Shown: positions 23,311 to 34,314 of the stretch, one piece after another
Layout of the letters: each line of letters begins with the position of its first letter
Numbering within the stretch: the stretch's first letter is position 1
NCBI GenBank assembly: GCA_930367215.1
Contig: OV884056.1
Span: forward strand, 88,981,285-89,045,284
Length of the DNA stretch: 64,000 nucleotides
Direction: 5' to 3'
DNA from: Pollenia angustigena
Lineage: Eukaryota > Arthropoda > Insecta > Diptera > Polleniidae
Notes under the pieces: model-generated
What the model saw: the letters and a program-made list of their open reading frames with translations, nothing else
Databases searched by the model: none
What the model was told of the DNA's origin: nothing
Position numbers and translations under genes: made by a program

Positions 23311-23880
23311 AGACAATTTCTCTCCTCATAAGGACCCAGAATATATCGTCCCCTCAATAAAACAATAGTGTATACGCATGTACACCATTATTTTTTTATT
23401 GCATATTTAGAATCTCCATCATTGATTTTATGTCTGGTCAAAATTTGGTCAAATTCTACTTCCAAAAAGTGGGTCAAAATGTCGTTGGAAAAACTAGTGT
23501 ATAATTTCTTGTTCAAAATTTTCCTTCAATAAGTGTGTAAGCTCATATGCGCTATTTTACTTGAAATTGCCACTATAAAGTTGTTAAAAGAATAATAGTG
23601 TATACGCATTATAATCCATTTTAGCCTGTAGAAAAAAATACAATTTATGAAAACTTTAACTCATAAAATAGCTTATAATTATATACACTATTGTTTGAGA
23701 AAAAGTTTCATTCCGACCATCGAAAGCTGCATGAGCTCCAAATTTTGAAGCGAAATTATACACTATTGTTTTATTAAGGGGACGATATATACCTTATAGG
23801 GTCTAAGATCAATATTGTAGAAATTACAAACGGAATGACAAACTTATATATACCCTTTTCCACCGGTGGTGAAGGGTATA
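23311..23880 (-). repeat. fly repeat 5' end, interrupted by a MITE
   Basis: CATAAGGACCCAGAATATAT before and ATACCTTATAGGGTCTAAG plus GAAGGGTATAAAA after the insert make one reverse-oriented repeat end. The insert is 23347-23784. Confidence 0.65.
23347..23784. mobile_element. 438-bp MITE with CGTCCCCT ends
   Basis: CGTCCCCTCAATAAAACAAT is inverted at the right end with one difference over about 28 bp. ATATAT flanks both sides within the fly repeat. ATAGTGTATACG recurs internally (23590). Superfamily uncertain because the flank is low-complexity. Confidence 0.75.
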
Positions 23881-25047
23881 AAAATAGATTTAAAATAAAT
23901 AATAAATTAAAAAAAATCATTTAAATGTTTATGTTACTTAGGGCTTTTTACATTGTAAGTAACGATTAACATTTTTCTATCTTTCTTTATTTTGATTACT
24001 TTTGTGTATTACTATATAAATAAAACTAAATTTGTTATGAAATCATTACATTTTTTTGACAAATACATTTTTTTCCTCACCTCCATACAAAAATCCCCAG
24101 TGTGCGGCGTCCATGTAAATTTGCAAAGGCGAATCAATATTTAATTTATTGAAAACGAATTTAATTGTTTGTATTTGTTTCGTTTTGTTTATTTAATAAA
24201 AACACGAAATTTTTGATTGTATTTTCCCATTGCTGATAACAAACTTAGTTTCACGTTTTGTGTTTAAAATAAAATATTTAAAAAAAAATAAATTGTTTTA
24301 TTTATACTCAGTTTAATTCAAAAAAACTTACCCTTTACAATAATAATAAATAAAAAAAACAACAAACTTTTAGATACAATATCCAAAATAAAGATGATAA
24401 TATACTTAAAACTTAAAACTTAACGATTAACATTTTTCGATCTTTCTTTATTTTGATTACTTTTGTGTATTACTATATTAATAAAACTAAATTTGTTATG
24501 AAATCATTACATTTTTTTGACAAATATATTTTTTTCCTCACCTCCATACAAAAATCCCCAGTGTGCGGCGTCCATGTAAATTTGCAAAGGCGAATCAATA
24601 TTTAATTTATTGAAAACGAATTTAATTGTTTGTATTTGTTTCGTTTTGTTTATTTAATAAAAACACGAAATTTTTGATTGTATTTTCCCATTGCTGATAA
24701 CAAACTTAAGTTTCACGTTTTGTGTTTAAAATAAAATATTTAAAAAAAAATAAATTGTTTTATTTATACTCAGTTTAATTCAAAAAAACTTACCCTTTAC
24801 AATAATAATAAATAAAAAAACAACAAACTTTTAGATACAATATCCAAAATAAAGATGATAATATACTTAAAACTTAAAACTTTACGATTAACATTTTTCT
24901 ATCTTTCTTTATTTTGATTACTTTTGTGTATTACTATATAAATAAAACTAAATTTGTTATGAAATCATTACATTTTTTTGACAAATATATTTTTTACCTC
25001 ACCTCCATACAAAAATCCCCAGTGTGCGGCGTCCATGTAAATTTGCA

Positions 25048-25528
25048 AAGACGAGTTACATAAATTTTTTTGCATTATATAATATATCAGTCTTACTATG
25101 TCTTATCACTGACTATCCAGTCTGATGCAGTTTTCTATTTCTCTGTCTTTTTTAATGTTATGTTATTATTTTAATATTATTTCTTTTTAATTTCCTTAAT
25201 TACATACTGTGATTATAGGTTTGATCTTATTCCCTAGCACTTTCATTTATAACAGTGATAACCAAGCCCCGATCTACCCAAGTATCGAACTCACGCACAC
25301 AAAGATATTATGTACTTGTGTGCGGTCGCAGAGACTGATGATAGTCTGATGTTTTGAAACGAACAAAGTTGTTGTATACATGTGAATTGCCGACCGTGTC
25401 TGTGTGAAAAATACGATTTTTGACTGACTCGCGAGCCTATGGAGTGGTTATCACTGATTTATAAGATAATTATCTTGTTTTGCTAGGATACAACTAAATT
25501 AAAATAAATAAAAAAAAAAAAAAAATAA
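25048..25528 (+). mobile_element. insertion with A-rich tail inside the tandem array
   Basis: The third array unit departs at ACGAGTTACATAA and resumes at ATCAATATTTAATTT after an A-rich tract (about 25505-25530). The insert itself contains a hAT MITE (25253-25456). The A-rich 3' end hints at retroposition, but I see no target duplication. Confidence 0.55.
25253..25456. mobile_element. 204-bp hAT-type MITE
   Basis: CAGTGATAACCA and its complement bound the element. ATTTATAA (8 bp) flanks at 25245-25252 and 25457-25464. An 8-bp duplication with CAGTG ends is typical of hAT. Confidence 0.85.
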
Positions 25529-26738
25529 AAATCAATATTTAATTTATTGAAAACGAATTTAATTGTTTGTATTTGTTTCGTTTTGTTTATTTAATAAAAA
25601 CACGAAATTTTTGATTGTATTTTCCCATTGCTGATAACAAACTTAGTTTCACGTTTTGTGTTTAAAATAAAATATTTAAAAAAAAATAAATTGTTTTATT
25701 TATACTCAGTTTAATTCAAAAAAACTTACCCTTTACAATAATAATAAATAAAAAAAACAACAAACTTTTAGATACAATATCCAAAATAAAGATGATAATA
25801 TACTTAAAACTTAAAACTTAACGATTAACATTTTTCGATCTTTCTTTATTTTGATTACTTTTGTGTATTACTATATTAATAAAACTAAATTTGTTATGAA
25901 ATCATTACATTTTTTTGACAAATATATTTTTTTCCTCACCTCCATAAAAAAATCCCCAGTGTGCGGCGTCCATGTAAATTTGCAAAGGCGAATCAATATT
26001 TAATTTATTGAAAACGAATTTAATTGTTTGTATTTGTTTCGTTTTGTTTATTTAATAAAAACACGAAATTTTTGATTGTATTTTCCCATTGCTGATAACA
26101 AACTTAGTTTCACGTTTTGTGTTTAAAATAAAATATTTAAAAAAAAATAAATTGTTTTATTTATACTCAGTTTAATTCAAAAAAACTTACCCTTTACAAT
26201 AATAATAAATAAAAAAAAACAACAAACTTTTAGATACAATATCCAAAATAAAGATGATAATATACTTAAAACTTAAAACTTAACGATTAACATTTTTCGA
26301 TCTTTCTTTATTTTGATTACTTTTGTGTATTACTATATTAATAAAACTAAATTTGTTATGAAATCATTACATTTTTTTGACAAATATATTTTTTTCCTCA
26401 CCTCCATAAAAAAATCCCCAGTGTGCGGCGTCCATGTAAATTTGCAAAGGCGAATCAATATTTAATTTATTGAAAACGAATTTAATTGTTTGTATTTGTT
26501 TCGTTTTGTTTATTTAATAAAAACACGAAATTTTTGATTGTATTTTCCCATTGCTGATAACAAACTTAAGTTTCACGTTTTGTGTTTAAAATAAAATATT
26601 TAAAAAAATATAAATTGTTTTATTTATACTCAGTTTAATTCAAAAAAACTTACCCTTTACAATAATAATAAATAAAAAAACAACAAACTTTTAGATACAA
26701 TATCCAAAATAAAGATGATAATATACTTAAAACTTTCA

Positions 26739-27113
26739 TGGTATTTACGAAAACAAGTGGCATCGTTGCTTCGCTAGAGTAACTAGCAGTTACAATTTAA
26801 GCTCTCAGTTAAATTTATTTTCAAAAGAGTACCCATACAATCGATTTAAGAGAGCAAGTGATTTTAATAATGTTCTGTGTTCCTCTTTTCAATTTATCGT
26901 ATTTATTAAATACGAATATTACAAATTGAGAAATGGGTTTTGAACTTCATAGAAAAGAAAATATTTTTTTAGTTCCAGCCGTTGGCTTTTAGTAGTCGGA
27001 CGGGTTTTAATTTATTAGAAAAAAAAAAATTTAATTGAAGACGCTACTTTTAAAATAAATATCAAGTGATAAAACAAAAAACATTAAAAAAACTGCGAAC
27101 AAAAAAAAACAAA
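26739..27113 (+). other. putative 5' region of the following exon
   Basis: Unique-looking sequence that is less repeat-like than its neighbours. No convincing TATA box. An A-rich leader runs up to the ATG at 27114. Confidence 0.3.
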
Positions 27114-27180
27114 ATGCGACGAGTTTTTATGAAAAATGTGATTTTAATTATTTCAATGCAGCTGGTAATCAGTAAATCCT
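27114..27180 (+). CDS. candidate first exon with signal peptide
   Basis: ATG in an ACAAAATG context opens a 22-codon frame, MRRVFMKNVILIISMQLV then ISKS, and ends at a consensus donor (CCT then GTAAGT at 27181) in phase 1. Basic residues followed by a hydrophobic run look like a secretion signal. The remaining exons were not identified downstream: candidate acceptors near 27568 and 27750 hit stops in this phase. It could be the start of a small secreted protein with a long first intron, or chance. Confidence 0.35.
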
Positions 27181-27433
27181 GTAAGTTGGCTTCTTTGGTG
27201 TTGGGTTGGTTAAGGGAGCTGGACTGCAATTAACAAATTTGGCACGTATATGTATAAAAGATCAGGGAAGGGATATATTATTTACTTTATTTAGATATTG
27301 AACATTCATATATTTATATAATTGGAAACTTAAACAAGTCAGTGCTTTTCCGAGAATATGTTTTATATGGGAAAATTCCATGGTGTTATTTCTAGTCATC
27401 AATATAAAATTATAAGTGATGTTTTAAGACTAA

Positions 27434-27865
27434 TTAAAGTGTTTTCATAGTCTGTGCTATGAGCCCTGAAAAAATTATGGTCCAACCAACCATCAAAAAA
27501 GTTGGTAGTGTGATATCTTGTATAATAATTGGCTTAAATTCATAGAAATATCTACCATTATTTTTTAGATCTTTCGGCGAATTGAAGTGATTTTTGTGCA
27601 TAAGCTTTATATGTGAACTATGGTTAAGTATGGACAAATCAGCACGGAAGTTGGTAATACAATTTATAGTCGTAAATATCGAATTTACGGTAAATTTCAT
27701 TACAATACCAATCTAAAAATTATGTTGCACGTACAAATATTCCAATTTGCAAGTTGGTATCAATAACCAATGACGAGGCTTCGGCAATGATCGGTAATAA
27801 AAGTAGAATGGTGACGATGATATTCCAAATGTCATGGATTATCATTTTATTTTACATACTCAAGT
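27434..27865 (-). pseudogene. interrupted frame with signal peptide and C-terminal hydrophobic segment
   Basis: On the minus strand an ATG near 27843 opens a frame with a strong signal-like stretch (IIVTILLLLPIIAEAS) and stops after 42 residues. Beyond the stop the same frame continues with FLDWYCNEIYRKFDIYDYK. A frame change then leads into an 88-codon frame (27434-27700) that ends with FLMVGWTIIFSGLIAQTMK, a possible membrane segment. I do not recognise the family. Read together it resembles one secreted or membrane protein gene broken by a stop and a frameshift. Sequencing error is an alternative. Confidence 0.35.
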
Positions 27866-27959
27866 GTTTCTTTCAAAAGTGTTATGATTATGTTATGGAG
27901 GTTGCATTGAAAATGTTAAACTCCATAAGATCTAAAGGTGTGGCATGCTTTGCTTAAAG

Positions 27960-28490
27960 AATGCGACAATGAGCACAGTGAACTGTAACTGCATACTGAA
28001 GTAAGATAGTAACGTCATGCAAAATTTTTAACGAGATTTAGAGAACTTTGTAAGTTAAATTTTAATTCGAAATCGTGAGACTGGTACTAAATTTGTTTGC
28101 TATGCAATTCTATCCTGCAAAATTGACGTTCAATGTAATTTGGTTTTAGTTAATACGTTCCACGATTTTCTTGATTTTAAATAAATTGAAATGCGTTAAA
28201 ACAAAGGAAAATTGTTGCTTGTGTTGCTTTATAAACTTCTGCATTTTTTAAAGTGACACCTGTTATTAAGGATCCTCGAACGTTTCTAGTCTTCTCAAAA
28301 GTTATTGGCCTTCAACATATGTTGAATGGGGAGACTGGGGCAGCTTCGCCACTGGGGTACATCCGCCAATGACGTTTTCGATATGATGCACTCACTTGAC
28401 ATCTCTAACTATTTTTGTTTATATAACGAAAATCAAAATAGATAACTCCCGCAAAGTTTATCATCTCTAGCTTACCAACTGAAAGAGCTT
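27960..28490. other. intergenic DNA, nothing recognised
   Basis: No element ends or family-recognisable frame seen. Confidence 0.4.
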
Positions 28491-28492
28491 TA

Positions 28493-28702
28493 TGCTATGT
28501 TCATACGACGATATAAACCAGTGGTTTCACTCTCTGAAACTAGATTGCCAAACATGCTGTTTCGCAGCCTGTTTCAAAATGAAACGAATTGTTTTGCTCT
28601 CAAAATTTTGTATGGGGAAACAAGTCGTTTCAATAATGTTTGGAGCGCAAAACAGGAATAAGAGAGCGAAACACGAATATTGCTGTCGTTGTGAACATGG
28701 TA
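28493..28702. mobile_element. 210-bp MITE, TTA duplication
   Basis: TGCTATGTTCATACGACG at the left pairs with the inverted TACCATGTTCACAACGAC at the right. TTA flanks at 28490-28492 and 28703-28705. Interior GAAAC/GTTTC motifs are palindromic. Its ends resemble those of 39790-41863. Confidence 0.75.
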
Positions 28703-28705
28703 TTA

Positions 28706-29572
28706 CTTTTAGTATTTTTGCAAGTGTTTTTGTGATATGTTGATTCTATTTCCTTAGTAAAAGGAGTTTTTAATAAGCAATTGCCTTTAAGAATGTATTC
28801 GACGAATGTGTCCCCTTTAGCGAAAATGACTTTTTTTTTTACTAATTATATAAAAATTTACAAATACTCAGTATTCTTCAAATTTTGTTACAATATTTTA
28901 TTAATTTAAATCCAAGAACAACAACAAGTGATACAATTCTTAAGTCTGTTGCATATCTTTTAAGATTTAGAGCTTAAAAAAGTGTCCCAGTCTCTCTTAC
29001 TTTCAAAAATAAACTTCCACAAGCAGTTTAATCTTTGGTATACCTATCGTTTCTAAATCACTCTCTAAATCGATCGTACGATGTCCGGCCGTTCGGATGG
29101 CTTGTTTTTTTTTTTTTGTAATTGAAAACCTTGTACGTAAAGTACAGATTGCAATCTCAATGATAATATAATGAATTTTAGTACTTAAACATTAATGTAG
29201 GCCATTGAAAAGGATAAGCATCCATCCACTAATCTACATAGTCCCCATAAAAATACCCGCAAGAAATAAAGCTTCAGTGCCCATAAGCCCTCTAATTATA
29301 CAGGTACTTAAATCAAATTCAGCCCAAAAGTCATTGAATCAATCTATATCACAGGGCTTCAAAATTGCAAAAGTCGAAACGCTGGGATTCATGGTATCGC
29401 TTTTGTATTTTGCTATTTGTTTTTATTCATAACTTCCCCGACAACTAGTTGTCATTCCATGTGAAATTTTTTTAATATTTATCTTAGACCACATAATGTA
29501 CATACATACATACATATGCATGTTCTGGGTCCTCGAGTAACTCTTATGGCCAATTGCACCAATTTATGTATA
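28706..29572. other. intergenic DNA with a weak fly-repeat trace
   Basis: ATCGTACGATGTCCGGCC near 29080 resembles the signature of the dispersed fly repeat, so 29000-29450 is probably a decayed copy. Nothing else recognised. Confidence 0.4.
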
Positions 29573-29575
29573 TTA

Positions 29576-29725
29576 TGTTGGGTACACACAGTGCAATCTA
29601 CATGCAATCTGTTTCAATGCAACCTCAAAATATCAAAGCGTTTTAATGTTGATGCAATCTGGAATGAATGAAATGAATTTAATTCACTAGATTGCGTAAA
29701 TGTGTTGCATAGTGTGTACCCAGCA
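29576..29725. mobile_element. 150-bp MITE, TTA duplication
   Basis: TGTTGGGTACACACAGTGCA pairs with the inverted TGCTGGGTACACACTATGCA. TTA flanks at 29573-29575 and 29726-29728. Short and non-coding. Confidence 0.85.
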
Positions 29726-29856
29726 TTAAATATATGTTTAAAACTCGCTTTTCATGTCAAATAAAAATTTAACTGTCAAGTATGTCAGAGAATTTGTACG
29801 AAAGTGACAATTTCCACATTTTTAGTTTCGTACCGTTTTTGTTCTGGTTTTTTATA

Positions 29857-31908
29857 CCCTCCACCACCACAATGAGTTGTGAAGAGGGTATATTAAGTTT
29901 GTCATTCCGTGTGAAACTTTTTTATTATTCATCTCAGACCCCATAAAGTATATATATTCTGGGTACTTGAGTAATTCTAAGTCGATTTAGCCATGTCCGT
30001 CTGTTGACGGACAGAAATTAACAAACTTGGTACCAAATTGCTTGTAGTTATCCTAAGCAGTTTGGGATTGAAATCCAGCAAAATCGGTTCAGTAGGACCA
30101 GAGCTATGAATCAAAATATAGAACCAGCACCTAAAAAAATTGATAATTTTTTACAAAAAATAACATAAATGCTGGAACAAGGCACGGAATGATATAAGAT
30201 TTTGGAAAATTTTGTTTTATTTGACTGGAAATCACGCTGTTAAATTTCGTGAAGATCCGTCCATAATTTACCCTAAGCCCTATATAAACACTACTCCCGG
30301 AAAACAGTTAAGTACGCCTAAAACCGAAAAAAATAACGCTAGCATAACAAAATTTGGTACGTCACAGTTTTTTAGGACTAGAAATAACACTGTGAAATTT
30401 TGTGACGATCGGTGCATAATTTACCTTAGGCCCCATATAAACCCTACACAGAAAAAATTATTGCCGAATTATTTTCAAACAAACGCTTGTTTGAAAATTT
30501 TTTTAATTTCTACAAATATTTTTACTGATTCAATTAAAATTTTTGTTTGATTTTTATTTAACCAACAAAAATGTTATTGGTTTCAAGTTTTCATAATTTT
30601 GTATGAAATATTTAACGCTTTTTAATGTTGTCGTCTTTTTGCATTTTTTTATTTGATCGTAAGCAACACTTCCTAATGTGAAATATAAGAACTACAACAA
30701 AAAACACATACAGTCTATTTTTGGACACTTTAAAAAAGTACAACAGTAAGAAAGATGAAGAGGTTTGAAGTAAAAAAAAAAAAAAAAAAATAGCAGGTAA
30801 AAAAACGCTTCACTCTTTTTAAACAACAGAAACAACAACAACATTATAATAAACAAAATAAATTTTTGGTTGGTTTCAAAGTTGGTTAAAAAAAACCAAA
30901 ATCCCGTATTCAATTTTTTCAAACTTTTTGCTTAAATACATCAAATACAAAAATATAATGATGACGAAAAACATATCGAGTCGGTCTGTCGCCGTTTTTG
31001 GGTTACATTTCTTCTTCATTAGCAAAGGAAAGGATACAGCAACAGTGAGTGATGACGAAAAACATTGTGTGTATAAAAAAAGAACTTCGTTCAAAAATTA
31101 TTCCAACAAAAAAATGTGTCTCAAAGCCAGCCGGCCGCTCTGCTCTCTCTGCCATCATCTTCTAATACAGTGCCTGCTTGTGTGCGCATCATTGCTTGTG
31201 CAAAAACCTGTTTTTTTTTTCGATTTTGAAATTTAGTATATGAATTTCAGTAAGCTTTTTGTTTGATTCAGTTAAATTATTTGTTTGAAAAAATCAGTGT
31301 TTTTTTTCAATAAACAAAATGCAAATAAATTGTTTGAATATGCGAATTTGTTTATAGGACCGATTTCAGACAAAAAATTGTTTGATTCTACAAATTTTTT
31401 GTTTGAATTGGAAAAATAATTTTTTCTGTGTACTACCGGAAAACAGTTTAGTACGCCTAAAACCATAAAAAATAATGCAACCATAACAAATTTTGGCTCG
31501 TCACAGTTATATAGGACTGTAAATGATACTGTGAAATTTCGTGAAGATCGGTACATAATTTACCCTAGGCCCCATAGAAACCCTTCTTCCGGAAAACAGT
31601 TTAGTAACCCTAAAACCATAATTAATAATGGTATCATAACAGAAATTGGTACGTCACATTTTTAAAGGACTAGAAATGACGCTGTGAAATTTCGTGATGA
31701 TGGGTCCATAATTTACCCTAGGCCCCATATAAACCCTAATACCGGAAAACAGTTAAGTCGCCTAAAACCCTAATTAATAACAAATCGTTACAGTTTAAGA
31801 TAATAATAATAAATAGACATCATACAGATATTACTCCTTAAACCTTCGAACGGTCGGTGGAGGGCATCCAAGATTCGACACAGCCGAATATAGCACTCTA
31901 ACTTGTTT
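29857..31908 (+). repeat. fly repeat, long copy with internal 155-bp units
   Basis: Starts TTTTTATACCCTCCACCACC and ends with a GGTCGGTGGAGGGCAT block and CAGCCGAATATAGCACTCTA, so the ends are partly inverted. The middle is tandem copies of a unit with CCGGAAAACAGTT and TCGTGAAGATCG, as at 51256-52508. A family C MITE (30447-31430) interrupts it. Confidence 0.8.
30447..31430 (+). mobile_element. 984-bp MITE, family C copy 2 (TA duplication)
   Basis: CACAGAAAAAATTATT ends, with TA at 30445-30446 and 31431-31432. The paralogous fly repeat near 52344 reads CCCTACTACCGG across the site, so the TA duplication and both ends are confirmed. TA targets fit the Tc1/mariner group. Several T-rich minus-strand frames and a plus-strand frame at 30928-31236 lie inside and are not genes. 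Confidence 0.9.
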
Positions 31909-32265
31909 TTTAATAAAAAAAAATTTTTTTTTGCGTTTTAGGTTTTCTAGAGAAGGTAAAAACGTTTTGCTTTTTTTCTATTGTACGAATTTGGTTTCTG
32001 TGATACACCTGTATATGAAAAATTATATTTAAATAGAATTGGTGAAATTGGCCATTAGTATATTTAGCCATGTCCGTCTGTCTGTTGAAGTCACATTTAT
32101 CTCTTTTCAAAAGAAAAGAATAGTATCGGTTATCAATTGTTTCTAGCTCCCTAAAGTCGTTCGTATTTTGGCAGGGGGTTCTTCCCTCAAAATACGTTAG
32201 ACTTTTGTGATAGTGCATAATGGCCTTAAGCTGTTTGTAATTAAAATACACTCAAAAGAAAAATC

Positions 32266-33000
32266 AATCCCTCCGTGCTCAAATCAATCCGAAGAGGTAT
32301 TAATAGTACGGTGAGTACGGATTTTCTTGAATCAAGTGCAGAAATATTGATTCAAGTACGGATTTTCAATCGCTTTTCACTTATTATAAAGTTAATATAA
32401 TCCCGAATTCGTACTTGGAATGATCCGAAAATGAGATTGATTAAAGTAAAGCTAAGATTAAACCACTCTCAAAATGCGCTTGATTCATGTTTAATAAAGT
32501 TGCTTCAATTCCAAATTCGTACTTGAAATAAACCAAGAGTGAAATCAGAAGGAGAATTTCATTATGATTGATTTATTTACCTGTTTTACACCTTACAGAA
32601 TTTCAATTATAAAACATCAGCATCATTTCCAATATGGTTTTTACTTTAAAAACTTACTGCCGTATTCATAAAAAATAAAATAAGTTTGAAATGTGTTTTA
32701 AGGCAAAATTTTCATACAAATTTTTCTTAAAATGCATTTCAAATCCATTTTAATTTTTTATGAATACGGCAGTTAATGTACATGTATATAACTGAAAAAA
32801 TAAACAAAATGAGAAGCAAGAATTCTCAATTTTACTTTTTAAACATGAAAAATGTGTCTCGTTGTTTAACTACTTGTGTGGTGTTGTTGCAGTGTCGACA
32901 ACAAACTTTGATAAGTTAAATGAGTTAAAAACCCTCACTTTGTAATTTTACTCTCAGAGTGGCACTTCGAACAAAAAGTTAAATCTTTTTTTTACTTGCT
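32266..33000 (+). repeat. second copy of the 1.9-2.7 kb dispersed repeat
   Basis: Shares with 1870-2700 the blocks CTCAAAATGYGCTTGATTCA and TTTTACTTTTTAAACATGAA, in the same order. A MITE at 32657-32772 interrupts it, as another one interrupts the first copy at a different place. Confidence 0.55.
32657..32772. mobile_element. 116-bp MITE, TTA duplication
   Basis: CTGCCGTATTCATAAAAAAT is inverted at the right end. TTA flanks at 32654-32656 and 32773-32775. TTTGAAATG and CATTTCAAA inside extend the inverted repeat. Confidence 0.85.
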
Positions 33001-33136
33001 GCCTATTTAACGATGTCACTCGAACGTTTACGTTCGCACAAATAACATATAAAACAAAAACAAATTTTAAAACTTTGTTTTTGTTTTATATGTTATTTGT
33101 GCGAACGTAAACGTTCGAGTGACATCGTGAATAGGC
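33001..33136. mobile_element. 136-bp near-perfect palindrome
   Basis: Arms of about 62 bp starting GCCTATT and including CGATGTCACTCGAACGTTTA are separated by a short ATTTTAAAAC loop. MITE-like hairpin. No clear target duplication. Confidence 0.8.
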
Positions 33137-34140
33137 AATTGGTTTAAGAATTTTTAACATACACATTTTAAGAAATTACGGCATTGATCTTTGAAAGTAA
33201 TCCCATTTAGGATTGTTTTAAATACGTTTTAGTGTTATTCGTACTTACATTTTTGAGTACGATTCGAACTTAAAGTCTTTGGAAAAGTAAGTATAAAAAA
33301 ATTAATTTATCCCGAGTGTTTGGCAAAATCTGGGCTCCATATAAAGTCCACTCTCGAAAACCGTTTAAATACGACTTAGGCCGTAGGAAATATAAATTTT
33401 GTGGTAAAGTTTGGTCCAATTTAGCTTTTATGGCCAAAAAAAACACATAACCTAACAATTTTGTGATAGTCGATCCATAATTTACCATGGGTCCAATATA
33501 AATTCCCCTTCGGAAAATCATTTTGGTATGTCTAAAACTGTTATGAATCATAACATTTTATATAAATTAATTCCAGTTGAGTTTTATATGACCACACCTT
33601 TGCCAGTTGTAATTCAAAAGGCGTCAATTGTAATTCAGAAAATAATTAATGTAATAAGGAAAAATCACGAAAAATAAAGCAGCCTCTCGTTGCCGATCCT
33701 TGATCCAATTGAGAATATTTGGTCTATATAAAATTAAAGCCTATGCCAAAATCAACACTCGTGGTGGACAACACTACACAGTTCACCAGACAATAAATGA
33801 CATGGCGGTCGGTCGGTAATCTACATATACATATATTTAAAAAAAATACAATGAAATACTACACACTTACGAATGCATTTAGCTCGTCAATGCACTCTTT
33901 GATTTGTTACATAAAATAAAAATTAAAAGTTAATAACACTTGTTTGCTTTCTGAATTACAAGTGGCAGTTTCAGATTTACAATTGACTAATCTAAATTAC
34001 AATCTACGCTTTCTGATTTATAATTGACGCCCTCTTCCCATATAAAACCCACTCCTGAGATATTTTAACTCTCGGTGGATGAGATCAAAGATTATAATCT
34101 ATAGGCCTATAGGCACAAACATATAGAGCACTCTAAATAA
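33137..34140 (+). repeat. decayed copy of the fly repeat
   Basis: GGGCTCCATATAAAGTCCAC, TCGAAAACCGTTTAAATACG and a closing CTCGGTGGATGAGATCAAAG parallel the better preserved copies at 51256 and 29857. The minus-strand frame at 33270-33551 is part of it. Confidence 0.5.
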
Positions 34141-34170
34141 TTTGTTTCTATTTTGTATATTTCAGATACT

Positions 34171-34286
34171 AATGGCCAATTTAACTAAGTTCAGTTAAAA
34201 CAAACTATACTTCAACTTCCAGTTAACAAAATATTTTTTTGGACAGTTATAACTGATAGTATAGAAATAACTGAAATTGGCCGTAA
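34171..34286. mobile_element. small palindromic element, diverged copy
   Basis: TAATGGCCAATTTAACTAAG and the closing ACTGAAATTGGCCGTAAAT match, with many changes, the better preserved element at 53946-54063. Confidence 0.55.
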
Positions 34287-34314
34287 ATAAAAAAAAAATA
34301 AGGCATATGTATAT

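Larger units (their letters stand above)
23961..26738 (+). repeat. 461-bp tandem array, five units
   Basis: AACGATTAACATTTTT recurs at 23961, 24422, 24883 (first base changed), 25820 and 26282. The units are nearly identical, including CTCACCTCCATACAAAAATC and the GTGTGCGGCG block. The third unit is split by an insertion at about 25048-25528. No coding frame. The low divergence points to recent amplification or an assembly effect. Confidence 0.95.

Noticed and set aside
23961..26738. CRISPR-like or tandem gene array
   Set aside because: The units are 461 bp with no spacer pattern and no coding frame; this is a tandem DNA repeat.
30928..31236. 102-codon plus-strand frame and its minus-strand counterpart near 5283
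   Set aside because: Both are the same segment of MITE family C in opposite orientation; similarity reflects the repeat, not a conserved gene.
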